A DNA stretch of 64,000 nt from Psychroserpens sp041224425 (GCF_041224425.1 NZ_JBGFGL010000085.1:62001-126000); one strand, 5' to 3'; shown: positions 24,997 to 34,442, numbered from the stretch's first letter. Notes: generated by a model from the sequence alone, not told the origin. Program-made: numbers and translations.

Positions 24997-27546
24997 ATGA
25001 TGAAAAAAATTACTCAAATTTTATGTTTTGTGGCATTATGCATTACTACAACAGTAATGGCACAAACTACTCTTAAAGGTGTTGTAGTAGCTGATGGATT
25101 TCCCCTTCCTGGAGCAAACATTATTGAAAAAGGCACGTCAAATGGTGTTAGTACAGATATTGACGGGAATTTCACTTTAGAAACAATAAAAGAAAACGGT
25201 ACGATTGTTATTTCTTATGTTGGTTATACAAGTCTTTCATTAACCTTTAGCGGATCTAAAGATTTTGGAACACTTACATTAGTAGCCGATAATACTTTAG
25301 AGGAAATAGTAATTGTTGGGTCTGGTGTTATTGATTTAGCTGAAGATAGAAAGACTCCAGTTGCAGTATCAACCATTAGAAGAGGAGAGATTCAAGAAAG
25401 AGCTGGTAACTGGGATTTACCAGAGGTATTGAAATCAACACCATCGGTTCAGAATATTAAGGCTGGAGGATTTGGTGACGGACAAATGTTTTTAAGAGGT
25501 TTTGACCAAACCAATACAGCATTTTTATTAAACGGACAACCAATTAATGGTATGGAAGACGGTAGAATGTACTGGTCAAACTGGTCTGGAGTTTTAGATG
25601 TCGCTAATGCAATCCAAGTTCAGCGTGGTTTAGGATCTTCTAAATTGGCCATTTCTTCTGTTGGTGGAACCGTTAACATAGTAACCAAAACAATCGATAG
25701 TAAAAAAGGAGGTTTTTTCCAACAGATGGTTGCTAATGATGATTATATAAAAACAACAGCTTACTACTCAACAGGAGTAAATAGTAAAGGATGGTCATTT
25801 GCTGCTATGTTGGGGCACTGGCAAGGAGATGGTTATGTTAATTATACACATGGCCAAGGACAAACTTATTTTTTATCAGTTGGATACCAACCAAATGATT
25901 CACATGCATTCAACTTTTTATTAACGGGTGCACCTCAGTGGCATGCTGCTGCTGGAAGTGGAACAATTCAAGACTTTTTAGATAACGGCAGAAAATATAA
26001 TAGCTGGAACCAAGGCGATGTTAATAGTCCTAATACACTTGATGGACCAAGAGGTAAACGTTATCCAGGCGGACGAAATATATATCATAAACCTGTTGCC
26101 AACTTATCGTGGGATTGGAACATCAATGAGAAGTCTTCTTTGTCTTCTGTGTTATACGGATCTATCGGACGCGGTGCTTTTGCTTCTGAAAGTATTGGAA
26201 GTGATGGAAATGGGTATGTAAGAGGCTCATTTAATAACCACAATTGGTTTGGTTTGGTTTCTAATTATAATAATGAGCTCTCGGAAACTTTAAACTTAAA
26301 TGTTGGAGCAGATATTCGTACTTATAACGGAATACATTTTAGAGGTGTTAATGAATTTGTTGGATCTACAACTTCTGTCGAAGTTACAAGTGGTTATTCA
26401 GGCACATATCAAATTACTGAAACCTTTGGAGGCATTAATCCATGGAATATGGTTTTCAATCCTAATACAGACCATGATCAACGTATGGATAGAGATTATG
26501 AAGAGGTCATTACCTATTATGGTATATTTGGTCAACTAGAATATTCTAAAGATAAAGTATCTGCATTTTTCCAAGGTGCATTGTCTAATCAAGATCATCA
26601 AAGAGAAGAGTTCTTCTTTACTCAAGAAGAAGGTGTGTCTGAAAAGTCTGAAAAGGTATCAAATATTGGTTACAATTTAAAAGCCGGAGCGTCTTATACA
26701 ATTCAGGATCAGCATAAGGTGTTTGTTAATGCAGGCTTCTATTCTCGTCAACCATTTCATGATGATTTGTTTGTAAACACAAGAAATTCTAACGATTTAA
26801 TTAAACCTGAAGTAGAAAACCAAACAATTACAGGTTTTGAAACGGGATATCAATTTGGAGGCAACAAAATATCGGCAAACTTAAATTTATACCATACTAT
26901 TTGGGACAAAAGAACATTGTTGAGTGACAATGGTGAAGATCAAGAATCTCCAACTTACGAAGGATATCAAACACAAGGCGTTAAGCAAGTACACCAAGGT
27001 GTCGAATTGGAAGTGTTCACTAGACCTTTTGACAATTTAAAAGTAAATGGTTTCCTCTCTTTAGGTCAGTGGGAGTTTGCAGATAAGGCAACACAACGAA
27101 CTTTTGATGGTGATGGTAACGAAATAGGAACCGCTACTGAGATTGATATTGATGGTTTTAAAGTTGGTGGTGCTGCTCAAGTGACTGCTGGAGCAAATTT
27201 TATCTATGAGTTTTTACCGAGATTCAGTGTAGATGGAACATGGAACTGGTATAATGATTTCTATTCTATTGGCTCCCTTGCTGAAGATCCAATTGCATTA
27301 CCTTCTTACGATACTGTAGATGCAGGACTTAGCTATAAAATGTTATTAGGAAAAGATAGGAGCGACTCTTTACAATTCAGAGTTAATATCAATAACGTTT
27401 TTGATGAAGTGTATTTAGAATCAGTTTCTGGTAATACACCAAGATCTGCAAATCCTGAAGAAAACTATAAAGGAGTAAATACTAGTAATAATGGTCGTTT
27501 TGGCTATGGAAGAACTTGGAATGTAAGTCTAAGATATAACTTTTAA
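24997..27546 (+). CDS. TonB-dependent receptor with carboxypeptidase-like N-terminal domain
   Basis: 849 residues from ATG 24997; a TTG start at 24976 is rejected because the signal peptide (cleavage after TTVMAQ) begins at the ATG. Domain order: CarboxypepD_reg-like domain (about 25-105, TLKGVVVADGFPLPGANI), plug (about 125-240, with FLRGFDQTNTAFLLNGQPING) and a 22-strand barrel ending in RYNF. It transports a ligand across the outer membrane using TonB energy. No SusD gene, sensor or enzyme lies beside it, so the substrate cannot be inferred. It ends at a bidirectional terminator facing gldD. Confidence 0.93.
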   Translation: MMKKITQILCFVALCITTTVMAQTTLKGVVVADGFPLPGANIIEKGTSNGVSTDIDGNFTLETIKENGTIVISYVGYTSLSLTFSGSKDFGTLTLVADNTLEEIVIVGSGVIDLAEDRKTPVAVSTIRRGEIQERAGNWDLPEVLKSTPSVQNIKAGGFGDGQMFLRGFDQTNTAFLLNGQPINGMEDGRMYWSNWSGVLDVANAIQVQRGLGSSKLAISSVGGTVNIVTKTIDSKKGGFFQQMVANDDYIKTTAYYSTGVNSKGWSFAAMLGHWQGDGYVNYTHGQGQTYFLSVGYQPNDSHAFNFLLTGAPQWHAAAGSGTIQDFLDNGRKYNSWNQGDVNSPNTLDGPRGKRYPGGRNIYHKPVANLSWDWNINEKSSLSSVLYGSIGRGAFASESIGSDGNGYVRGSFNNHNWFGLVSNYNNELSETLNLNVGADIRTYNGIHFRGVNEFVGSTTSVEVTSGYSGTYQITETFGGINPWNMVFNPNTDHDQRMDRDYEEVITYYGIFGQLEYSKDKVSAFFQGALSNQDHQREEFFFTQEEGVSEKSEKVSNIGYNLKAGASYTIQDQHKVFVNAGFYSRQPFHDDLFVNTRNSNDLIKPEVENQTITGFETGYQFGGNKISANLNLYHTIWDKRTLLSDNGEDQESPTYEGYQTQGVKQVHQGVELEVFTRPFDNLKVNGFLSLGQWEFADKATQRTFDGDGNEIGTATEIDIDGFKVGGAAQVTAGANFIYEFLPRFSVDGTWNWYNDFYSIGSLAEDPIALPSYDTVDAGLSYKMLLGKDRSDSLQFRVNINNVFDEVYLESVSGNTPRSANPEENYKGVNTSNNGRFGYGRTWNVSLRYNF

Positions 27547-27578
27547 GTATAATTTGAGTTAGTTTTAAGTTGATTCGG

Positions 27579-27610
27579 AAAAGCCTTCCCAACTGTGGAA
27601 GGCTTTTTTT
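27579..27610. terminator. Bidirectional terminator between the TonB receptor and gldD
   Basis: Perfect 11-bp stem AAAAGCCTTCC (27579-27589) and GGAAGGCTTTT (27597-27607), 7-base loop, T-run on the plus side and four T on the minus side. Serves two convergent genes. Confidence 0.9.
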
Positions 27611-28184
27611 ATTCCTTCCATTCAATGGTTTCCATAATATGCTTGATGTCGTTTTTGAGATAGACAGCTGCAGGATAAATAGAATCGTAATTCGGTTTGG
27701 TATAAAAGTATAAGGAGCCACTTAAAAAATGATGGATGCTATCGGTTACATAAAATTGGGACTGTGATGCGGCATTGCCACCAACTTCATAAAACATCCC
27801 ATAGACTTTTTGTTTTGGATTTTCATAAACACGACTATCAATTTCATCCGCTTTTATGGTATGCTTTTGTGTAAGATTTTGGGCGTCACGAAGCAGTTTG
27901 GTCAAATTGTCTTTTTCAACTTTTTTATAGGTAAGATAAATGGTTCCTTTAAGTTCTGGATAGTTGATATCCACACCATAAATATTATTGACACCGTCCA
28001 ATTTGATTTTAGAGATAGGATCGGCAAATGCATTCTTTTCAAAAACAAAAGGTAAAGGAATATCAACTTTTTTGTATGTAGGATCAGGATATTCCAAACG
28101 CAACATGGCCTTTGGTTTCGGAACAGGATCGTTTCCACAGGCAAAACAAAACGTAAGCAATACTAAAGCAAAAAGGTTTTTCAT
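27609..28184 (-). CDS. gldD: Gliding motility lipoprotein GldD
   Basis: 191 residues with a lipoprotein signal (CFACGND, Cys16). GldD is required for gliding in Flavobacterium johnsoniae and belongs to the set of Gld proteins linked to T9SS function. The sequence PKPKAMLRLEYPDP after the lipid anchor and YGMFYEVGGNAASQSQFYVTDS are typical. It follows gldE by six bases, the arrangement known from other Flavobacteria. Together with T9SS-tailed proteins elsewhere in the window it indicates a type IX-secreting, probably gliding-lineage organism. Confidence 0.95.
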   Translation of the reverse strand: MKNLFALVLLTFCFACGNDPVPKPKAMLRLEYPDPTYKKVDIPLPFVFEKNAFADPISKIKLDGVNNIYGVDINYPELKGTIYLTYKKVEKDNLTKLLRDAQNLTQKHTIKADEIDSRVYENPKQKVYGMFYEVGGNAASQSQFYVTDSIHHFLSGSLYFYTKPNYDSIYPAAVYLKNDIKHIMETIEWKE

Positions 28185-28190
28185 ATGTAG

Positions 28191-29498
28191 TTAATCCAGA
28201 ATCGTAAATTTGATGTCTTTCAAGCGTTTTCTTTCTATAGCCTCAACAGTAAAAACGTAATTTTTAAAATTTATTTTACTTTTTAACCTTGGAAAAATTC
28301 CAGAGACTTCCAGAACAAACCCTGCAATGGTTTCTGCTTCACCTTTGTGGTCTTCAAAAACTGAAATGTCCTGCAAGTCCAATATTCGGTAAAAATCCTT
28401 TAACGTTGTTTTGCCTTCAAATACGAAATTCTTATCATCGATTTTGGTGTATATCACATTGTCATCATCAAACTCATCACTGATATCACCAACAATTTCT
28501 TCAATGATATCTTCAAGAGACACCACTCCAGAAGTGCCACCATATTCATCTACTACAACTGCCAAATGCACTTTCTTTTCTTGAAACTCAACCATCAAAT
28601 CGTCTAATTTTTTGTTCTCAGGAACAAAGAAAGGATCACGAATTAAGCTGTTCCAATCGTATTGCTTTTTATCAATATGAGGTAAGAGGTCTTTTACATA
28701 AAGAACTCCGGTAACATTATCAATACTCTCTTTGTAAACAGGAATTCTAGAATAGCCATTTTGTATGATTTCAGGAATGATTTCTCCAAACTTTTGGGTT
28801 TCATTAAGCGCAAAAATATCCATTCGAGGCCGCATTACTTGTTTGGTGTCTGTATTTCCAAAAGAAACGATACCCTTTAAAATCTGATGCTCTTCAAAAG
28901 TGGTGTCACCTTCCGTTGTAAGTTCTAAGGCTTGAGATAACTGGTCGACACTCAAATTGGATTTTTGTTTTCCCAATCGGTTTTGAATTGTCAACGAAAA
29001 ATATCGCATAGGTAAACTGATTGGCGAAAAGATAACATCAAGTACTTTTAAGGGTCTTGACATAAAAACAGCAAACTTGATATGGTTTCTGCTCGCATAG
29101 ATCTTAGGCACAATTTCACCAAAAAGTAAAATCAAGAAGGTAATCACAACAACTTCCAACACGAAACGCAACCATGTTAATTCAATACTGTGAAATATCA
29201 GTTCTCCAATAAATGCAAATAAAATAACGATACCAATATTGATAAAATTATTAGCAACCAAAATGGTGGCCAATAGTTTTTTGGGACGCTCAAGAAGTTT
29301 AGATATTAACGAAAAAGCCTTTGGCTGCTCTTCCAAACCCGTATCAATATCTGATTTTGTAAGAGAAAAAAAGGCTACTTCAGCTCCAGATACCAAAGCC
29401 GAACAGAACAATAAGAGTAACAAAAGAATAAGGCCAGGAATTAAAGCCGTGTTTTCAGAAATTAACGCTATTATCAAACTCGAGGGTTCAGGATCCAA
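28191..29498 (-). CDS. gldE: Gliding motility-associated protein GldE
   Basis: 435 residues. HlyC/CorC-type membrane protein: DUF21 region with three to four membrane helices (about 15-170), two CBS domains (MRPRMDIFALNE and DLMVEFQEKKVHLAVVVDEYGGTSGVV) and a C-terminal CorC-HlyC domain (about 350-430). GldE is paralogous to metal-transport-associated CorC proteins; in F. johnsoniae extra GldE can suppress some gldB mutants. Its place between ssb and gldD is the classic Bacteroidota order. Confidence 0.94.
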   Translation of the reverse strand: MDPEPSSLIIALISENTALIPGLILLLLLLFCSALVSGAEVAFFSLTKSDIDTGLEEQPKAFSLISKLLERPKKLLATILVANNFINIGIVILFAFIGELIFHSIELTWLRFVLEVVVITFLILLFGEIVPKIYASRNHIKFAVFMSRPLKVLDVIFSPISLPMRYFSLTIQNRLGKQKSNLSVDQLSQALELTTEGDTTFEEHQILKGIVSFGNTDTKQVMRPRMDIFALNETQKFGEIIPEIIQNGYSRIPVYKESIDNVTGVLYVKDLLPHIDKKQYDWNSLIRDPFFVPENKKLDDLMVEFQEKKVHLAVVVDEYGGTSGVVSLEDIIEEIVGDISDEFDDDNVIYTKIDDKNFVFEGKTTLKDFYRILDLQDISVFEDHKGEAETIAGFVLEVSGIFPRLKSKINFKNYVFTVEAIERKRLKDIKFTILD

Positions 29499-29516
29499 AG
29501 CAAAAAGAATTTAAAA

Positions 29517-29951
29517 TTAAAATGGTAAATCGTCATGAACTTCATCTGAAGGCCCAGAAGGAGCAACTTGACCTGGTCCAGAATGAGGTGTAGAGTGGTC
29601 TTCTGGAGTTTCATTTTTATTTGATAAAAACGTAAAATCAGTACATTGAATCTCGGTGCTGTAACGATCATTCCCCTTATCATCTTGCCATTTTCTGGTT
29701 TTTAGACGTCCTTCAATATAAACTTTATCTCCTTTTGATAAGTATTTTTCACAAATCTCAGCTGCTTTGTTTCTTACTACGATATTGTGCCATTCTGTGT
29801 TGGTCACACGTTCATTGGTTTGCTTGTTGACATAAGTTTCATTGGTAGCGAGAGGAAATCGTCCTACACAATTTCTGTCATCAAAATAGTGCATTTTCAC
29901 TTCATCTCCCAAGTGTCCAATTAGCATAACTTTATTCAGTGTTCCAGACAT
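29517..29951 (-). CDS. ssb: Single-stranded DNA-binding protein
   Basis: 144 residues from ATG 29951 (MSGTLNKVMLIGHLGDEVKMHYF); the longer frame to 29984 adds residues before the OB fold and overlaps the predicted promoter. The OB-fold core runs to about residue 110 (TEWHNIVVRNKAAEICEKYL, KGDKVYIEGRLKTRKWQDD). A flexible Pro/Gly/Ser linker leads to the acidic tip HDDLPF, which docks repair and replication partners. Flanked by gldE and mutY. Confidence 0.96.
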   Translation of the reverse strand: MSGTLNKVMLIGHLGDEVKMHYFDDRNCVGRFPLATNETYVNKQTNERVTNTEWHNIVVRNKAAEICEKYLSKGDKVYIEGRLKTRKWQDDKGNDRYSTEIQCTDFTFLSNKNETPEDHSTPHSGPGQVAPSGPSDEVHDDLPF

Positions 29952-29971
29952 ATATTTTAGGTTTAAGGCTA

Positions 29972-29979
29972 CAAAATTA
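29972..29979 (-). promoter_or_regulatory. Predicted -7 box of ssb
   Basis: On the minus strand this reads TAATTTTG, an exact TAnnTTTG match 20 bases upstream of the ssb start codon. No clear -33 element. Confidence 0.4.
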
Positions 29980-30027
29980 AACAATTTGTAACGGTATGAT
30001 TAAATGTATGAAAAAATTGTGAGTTCT

Positions 30028-31074
30028 TTAAACTGGAAATTGGAATTGCTCAATGAAATTTCCTAAGACAATCGGTGTAGGATATTCTTTTAAGTCTGAA
30101 ATTGGAACGCCTTCTTTTGGAAGATGGTCTACTTCTACAATCCAAAATCTAATATTTAGATGTTGATGTGACAACTTATGGACGATTGGTTCGGTATTGT
30201 ATAAACTGAAATCGTAAATACTATTTTTGAAATAATCCTTGATTTGAGGGTAGTTTCTAAATGCTTTTACTGACAGTTTTTTTTCAGTTTCAATTAGAGG
30301 AAATTGATATAGGTTTTGCCAAATGCCTTTTTTTTGCCTTTGCTCAAAAATGACTTCCTTGGTTGGTGAATACACAACCAGAAAGTTGAAGTGTTTTTTT
30401 GTGACTTTGGTTTTTTTCAGTTTGATTGGTAATGTGCTAACCAATCCTTTTTTTAATGCCAAACAACTTTGACTCAAAGGGCATTCATGACAGTTTGGAG
30501 CACTTGGTTTGCATTGTGTGGCTCCAAATTCCATAAGGGCTTGGTTGTGGTCTCCAGGCTTATTGACATCAATTAATTCTGATGCCAAAGCTTTGTAATG
30601 CTTGATACCTTCAGTGGAATTAATTGGTATAGTAATTCCAAAATAGCGAGACAATACACGATACACATTGCCATCAACTACGGCTTCAGGTTCATGAAAG
30701 CAAATGGAAGCAATGGCACTAGCGGTATAGTCACCTACACCTTTGAGCTTGATGAGTTCTTTGTAAGTTGTTGGAAACACACCATTGAGCTCCTTGGCTA
30801 TGTGTTTTGCTGAGGCGTGTAAATTTCGTGCTCTGGAATAGTAGCCTAGTCCTTGCCAAAGTTTTAATACCTCTTGTTCTGAGGCATCTGCCAGGTCAAA
30901 AACAGTTGGGAATCTCTTAACAAAAGCTTCATAATAAGGTAAGCCTTGTTTGATTTGGGTTTGCTGAAGAATGATTTCAGATAACCATATGTAGTAAGGG
31001 TTTTTTGTCTTTCGCCATGGCAGTTCTCGCTTATTTATTGAATACCAATGAGTTAAAACTTTGCTAAATTCCAT
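30028..31074 (-). CDS. mutY: A/G-specific adenine glycosylase
   Basis: 348 residues. Removes adenine mispaired with 8-oxoguanine. Features: WRKTKNPYYIWLSEIILQQTQ (catalytic Glu in the helix), helix-hairpin-helix LKGVGDYTASAIAS with the catalytic Asp following in VVDGNVYRVLSR, a [4Fe-4S] cluster CKPSAPNCHECPLSQSC, and a C-terminal NUDIX-like domain for 8-oxoG recognition (KKGIWQNLYQFPLIE). It is divergent from the HU gene and upstream of ssb. Confidence 0.97.
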   Translation of the reverse strand: MEFSKVLTHWYSINKRELPWRKTKNPYYIWLSEIILQQTQIKQGLPYYEAFVKRFPTVFDLADASEQEVLKLWQGLGYYSRARNLHASAKHIAKELNGVFPTTYKELIKLKGVGDYTASAIASICFHEPEAVVDGNVYRVLSRYFGITIPINSTEGIKHYKALASELIDVNKPGDHNQALMEFGATQCKPSAPNCHECPLSQSCLALKKGLVSTLPIKLKKTKVTKKHFNFLVVYSPTKEVIFEQRQKKGIWQNLYQFPLIETEKKLSVKAFRNYPQIKDYFKNSIYDFSLYNTEPIVHKLSHQHLNIRFWIVEVDHLPKEGVPISDLKEYPTPIVLGNFIEQFQFPV

Positions 31075-31134
31075 TAAATTATTGTAATTGGCACAAAAAT
31101 AACCCTTTATAAGGTTAAATTTTAATTAATTACG

Positions 31135-31167
31135 TTTGAAATATTGAAATTAAATTGCCTATATTTG
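31135..31167 (+). promoter_or_regulatory. Bacteroidota promoter of the HU gene
   Basis: TTTG at 31135-31138 and TATATTTG at 31160-31167 with a 21-base spacer, the best match to the flavobacterial consensus in the window. The predicted transcription start is about 35 bases upstream of the HU ATG. Confidence 0.75.
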
Positions 31168-31208
31168 CAACCCTTATAATTAATTAGATAACCCTAAAAA
31201 AAATAACA

Positions 31209-31499
31209 ATGACAAAAGCTGATATCGTAGCTAGAATTTCTGATAGATTAGGAATGGAGAAAGGAGACGTCCAAGCAACAGTTGAAACATTCATGGAAGA
31301 GGTAAAATCTTCTTTAGAAAGTGGAGATAATGTATACTTAAGAGGTTTCGGAAGTTTTATCGTAAAGACAAGAGCTGAGAAAACAGGTCGTAATATTTCT
31401 AAAAACACAACAATTAAGATACCTGCTCACAATATACCTGCATTTAAACCTGCAAAAGTATTTGTAGAAGGTGTTAAGACCAAAGTAGAGGTCGAATAA
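31209..31499 (+). CDS. HU/IHF-family DNA-binding protein
   Basis: 96 residues. Nucleoid-associated protein that bends DNA. The family arm region is clear: GDNVYLRGFGSFIVKTRAEKTGRN, followed by IPAHNIPAFKPAKVF. N terminus MTKADIVARISDRLG is standard. It has a strong promoter and is followed 38 bases later by the gene for a 29-residue basic protein, ending at a shared terminator, so both are probably co-transcribed at high level. Confidence 0.96.
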   Translation: MTKADIVARISDRLGMEKGDVQATVETFMEEVKSSLESGDNVYLRGFGSFIVKTRAEKTGRNISKNTTIKIPAHNIPAFKPAKVFVEGVKTKVEVE

Positions 31500-31537
31500 G
31501 ACATTAAAACAAACTATTAATTTAAAAAGACTTATTT

Positions 31538-31627
31538 ATGCCAAGTGGTAAAAAAAGAAAAAGGCACAAGGTAGCGACGCATAAGCGTAAAAAAAGAAGA
31601 CGCGCGAATCGTCACAAGAAAAAATAA
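31538..31627 (+). CDS. 29-residue Lys/Arg-rich protein, likely ribosome-associated
   Basis: ATG 31538 to TAA 31625-31627. The product starts MPSGKKRKRHKVATHKRKK and contains 18 Lys/Arg and four His in 29 residues. I recall a near-invariant protein of this type throughout Bacteroidota, usually annotated as hypothetical; the Lys/Arg/His spacing resembles the tiny basic mS38/AURKAIP1-like or bS22-like ribosomal proteins. Direct assignment is an inference. It is followed at once by a very strong terminator and preceded by the HU gene, consistent with high expression. Confidence 0.8.
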   Translation: MPSGKKRKRHKVATHKRKKRRRANRHKKK

Positions 31628-31665
31628 ATTGAAAAAGTAGTTTTTTAACTACTTTTTCAATTTTT
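31626..31665 (+). terminator. Strong terminator after HU and the small basic protein
   Basis: A 17-bp perfect stem (31626-31642 with 31647-31663), TTTT loop, then T-rich tail. It begins inside the stop codon of the 29-codon gene. Confidence 0.92.
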
Positions 31666-31812
31666 AAAACAACGTTCTTTGATATAAAATTCATGATCTA
31701 TTTTGCGCATACCTTCGTAAAACATGAGTTTGCTGGATTTAACAATCCTGTGTCAAAATAAAATAATATCCATCTGTTTTGAAACGATTCAAAATGGACT
31801 AAAATTAACAAC

Positions 31813-33354
31813 ATGGAAAAAGAATTGATTATAAGATCGAGTTCTGATATTGTTGATTTTGCCTTATTAAAAGATGGAAAACTTATCGAATTACACAAAG
31901 ATGAAGATGACAACAACTTTTCGGTTGGCGATGTGTTTATTGCCAAGGTCAGAAAAGCGGTTCCAGGTCTTAACGCTGCATTTGTCAATGTAGGGTATGA
32001 AAAAGATGCGTTTTTGCATTACCACGATCTAGGACCACAGTTGCCTTCCCTTTTAAAATTCGTTAAGCGTGTAAGCACAGGTAGACATACCGATTTTTTA
32101 CTGAGAAATTTTCAGTTTGAGAAAGATATCGACAAAAACGGAAGCATTGCCAACGTTTTAAAATCGAATCAATCTCTTTTAGTACAAATAGTAAAAGAGC
32201 CAATTTCAACCAAAGGACCTCGTATTAGTAGCGAGATTTCCATTGCTGGTCGTTATATTGTCTTGGTACCCTTTTCCGATCGTATTTCAATTTCACAAAA
32301 AATTGAATCGAAGGAAGAAAAAGAACGCTTAAAGCGTTTGGTACGCAGTATCACGCCTAAAGGTTTTGGTGTTATTATTCGTACAGTCGCAGAAGGCAAG
32401 AAAGTTGCCGAACTCGACCAAGATTTACAGAATTTGCTGAATCGATGGACAGCAATGTGTAAAAAACTAAGAAAAGCACAATTTCCAAGTAAGGTACTTA
32501 GCGAAATGAACAAAGCCTCTTCAATTTTGAGAGATATTTTTGACGATTCATTTTCGAGTATCGTTGTGGATGATGAAACGCTTTACGGACAAATTAAAGA
32601 TTATGTGCATCAAATTGCACCTGCTAAGGAATCTATTGTAAAATTTTATAAAAATGGCGTGCCTGTTTTTGAAAAACATGGCATTGAGCGACAAATCAAA
32701 ACCTCTTTTGGTCGAACAGTCTCTATGGCAAAAGGCGCTTATTTGGTGATTGAACATACCGAAGCCATGCATGTGATAGATGTCAATAGCGGAAATCGAT
32801 CTAACAAAGAAAAAAATCAAGAGGACACTGCTTTGGAAGTCAATTTGATTTCGGCTTCTGAAATTGCCAGACAATTGCGATTACGTGATATGGGAGGCAT
32901 TATCGTTGTCGATTTCATCGACATGGGAAAAGCAGAGAATCGAAAAAAATTGTACAATCATCTTCGTGATGAAATGAAAGATGATAAGGCAAAACACAAG
33001 ATTTTGCCGCCTAGTAAGTTTGGTCTGGTACAAATTACCAGACAACGTGTTCGCCAAGAGCACAACATTAAAACCAAAGAAGAAAATCCGAATGCAGCTG
33101 GAGGAGAAATTGAAGCACCAATCAAGGTCATTCAAAAAATCACCCAAGAGCTGGAACGGCTTTTCAAGAAAGGCCATAAAAAGATGACGCTCAACGCACA
33201 TCCGTTTATAGCCGCCTTTTTAACCAAAGGGTTTCCATCGGTACGTTCTAAGTGGTTTATAGAACACAAAAAATGGGTAAAGATTATACCCAGAGATGCT
33301 TACACATATCTTGAATATCATTTTTTTGACAAAGATGGTAAGGAAATCAAATAA
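31813..33354 (+). CDS. rng: Ribonuclease G/E
   Basis: 513 residues. Single-strand endoribonuclease for rRNA and mRNA maturation and decay. The N-terminal S1 domain is interrupted in the usual way (VGDVFIAKVRKAVPGLNAAFVNVGYEKDAFLHYHDLG, split here by function: S1 strand region about 35-70). The catalytic Asp residues lie in HVIDVNSGN and IIVVDFIDM. The length and lack of a long C-terminal scaffold favour RNase G over RNase E. An inverted repeat TTTTGAA/TTCAAAA lies in the 5' region near 31777-31794. Ends at a bidirectional terminator. Confidence 0.95.
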   Translation: MEKELIIRSSSDIVDFALLKDGKLIELHKDEDDNNFSVGDVFIAKVRKAVPGLNAAFVNVGYEKDAFLHYHDLGPQLPSLLKFVKRVSTGRHTDFLLRNFQFEKDIDKNGSIANVLKSNQSLLVQIVKEPISTKGPRISSEISIAGRYIVLVPFSDRISISQKIESKEEKERLKRLVRSITPKGFGVIIRTVAEGKKVAELDQDLQNLLNRWTAMCKKLRKAQFPSKVLSEMNKASSILRDIFDDSFSSIVVDDETLYGQIKDYVHQIAPAKESIVKFYKNGVPVFEKHGIERQIKTSFGRTVSMAKGAYLVIEHTEAMHVIDVNSGNRSNKEKNQEDTALEVNLISASEIARQLRLRDMGGIIVVDFIDMGKAENRKKLYNHLRDEMKDDKAKHKILPPSKFGLVQITRQRVRQEHNIKTKEENPNAAGGEIEAPIKVIQKITQELERLFKKGHKKMTLNAHPFIAAFLTKGFPSVRSKWFIEHKKWVKIIPRDAYTYLEYHFFDKDGKEIK

Positions 33355-33358
33355 TATC

Positions 33359-33393
33359 AAAACCCCTTTTCGTTTTACGGAAAGGGGTTTTTG
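33359..33393. terminator. Terminator between rng and the convergent small secreted-protein cluster
   Basis: AAAACCCCTTT (33359-33369) and AAAGGGGTTTT (33381-33391) with an 11-base loop and T-runs on both strands. Confidence 0.9.
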
Positions 33394-33395
33394 TT

Positions 33396-33839
33396 TTAAT
33401 GAGTGTTGACGATTGACCAGCCTCTTTGTGTGCTCAAATAAATCAGCCTATATATAAAGTACTTTTTAGCTTTTTTTTGGATCAAAAATAAATGTTCCAT
33501 GTCACTTAATAAATAATGCAACTCACAAGGATCCATCTTCGATAACTGTTCAGTAGTTGAAATATTGAGTTGTTTGAACTGGCTTTTAGAAATAGAGTCT
33601 TTTATTTCCTCAAAGCGGAGTAATTTAAAGTCGTCAGTAAAATTGTCTGTTTTGAAATTGTAAGTATTGACTTTAGTGTCATTTGGACTTTTTATAGTAA
33701 AACTGATTAATACTTCATTTTCTGAATCAATAATCGACATAAATTTATTGTATTCGATATAAATCGTATCATTTTTTTGAGCATTTACCTTTATGGCCAA
33801 AAATAATGTTATCGAGATTATTACTAAGATTTTTTTCAT
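33396..33839 (-). CDS. Exported protein, unknown function
   Basis: 147 residues with a Sec signal peptide ending KVNAQ (about residue 21). The mature part is about 125 residues, rich in Ser, Asp and aromatic residues, with no motif I recognise (NDTIYIEYNKFMSIID at its start). Its ATG follows the stop of the DUF6705-like gene directly (TAAATG), so it is the distal gene of the six-gene cluster. Confidence 0.6.
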   Translation of the reverse strand: MKKILVIISITLFLAIKVNAQKNDTIYIEYNKFMSIIDSENEVLISFTIKSPNDTKVNTYNFKTDNFTDDFKLLRFEEIKDSISKSQFKQLNISTTEQLSKMDPCELHYLLSDMEHLFLIQKKAKKYFIYRLIYLSTQRGWSIVNTH

Positions 33840-34442
33840 TTATAGTTTTGTTAAAGTATAAGTACTCAAAGGTATTCTTGTGTCACTTGGATAGCTATCA
33901 TCATCTACGGCATAAGCACCAACTTGGATAAACGTAGCTATCAGCTGTTCTTCGTTTGAGTTATTTATATGGTGTCTAAAGATGATGCCTCCTGGAATGT
34001 AAGCACGTTCTGGGTCTGTAAAATAAACTTGTAGACGACGCTCAAAATCGCCACACTCCAAGCATTTAGGTATGTCATTTTTATTTAAAAGATTCATTCC
34101 AGCGATATAATGTTCATAACCAGTTATGTTTGGGTCATCTAATCTATTCAAGTAGTTTAAAATGATTTGATTATTTACTTCCATTTTATATTCCCCTATA
34201 ATCAAATCTTCATAAGTATTATTAGTACTGTCATATACTTGCGCTTTCTTTTGTAGAGTCATAACTATCAAAGTATCATTATTTTGATAATGCCAAGTGC
34301 CTTCAAATTTGTTTAGGTCGTTACTTAAATCTTTATAGTAATTACCTTCAGGAAGGTCAAGATCGTATTCATATAAAGACGCAATTTGCGCTTTACATGA
34401 TAAAGTTAAAATTGATAATAATATTAAAAATGTGTTTTTCAT
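33840..34442 (-). CDS. DUF6705-like lipoprotein, paralogue 1
   Basis: 200 residues from the Met at 34442 (MKNTFLILLSILTLSCKAQ); a longer frame to 34466 precedes the signal peptide. Lipobox LTLSC with Cys18. The mature protein shows the pattern shared by four genes here: YYKDLSNDLNKFEGTWHY, a K-containing strand, GEYK, then CLECGDFERRLQVYF with a CxxC, and the closing YTLTKL. It is the most divergent copy. I believe this is the flavobacterial DUF6705 family, of unknown function. Confidence 0.7.
   Translation of the reverse strand: MKNTFLILLSILTLSCKAQIASLYEYDLDLPEGNYYKDLSNDLNKFEGTWHYQNNDTLIVMTLQKKAQVYDSTNNTYEDLIIGEYKMEVNNQIILNYLNRLDDPNITGYEHYIAGMNLLNKNDIPKCLECGDFERRLQVYFTDPERAYIPGGIIFRHHINNSNEEQLIATFIQVGAYAVDDDSYPSDTRIPLSTYTLTKL

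Noticed and set aside
32548..33201. Two antisense ORFs of about 107 codons within rng
   Set aside because: They lie wholly under the conserved catalytic region of RNase G and have no recognisable motif.
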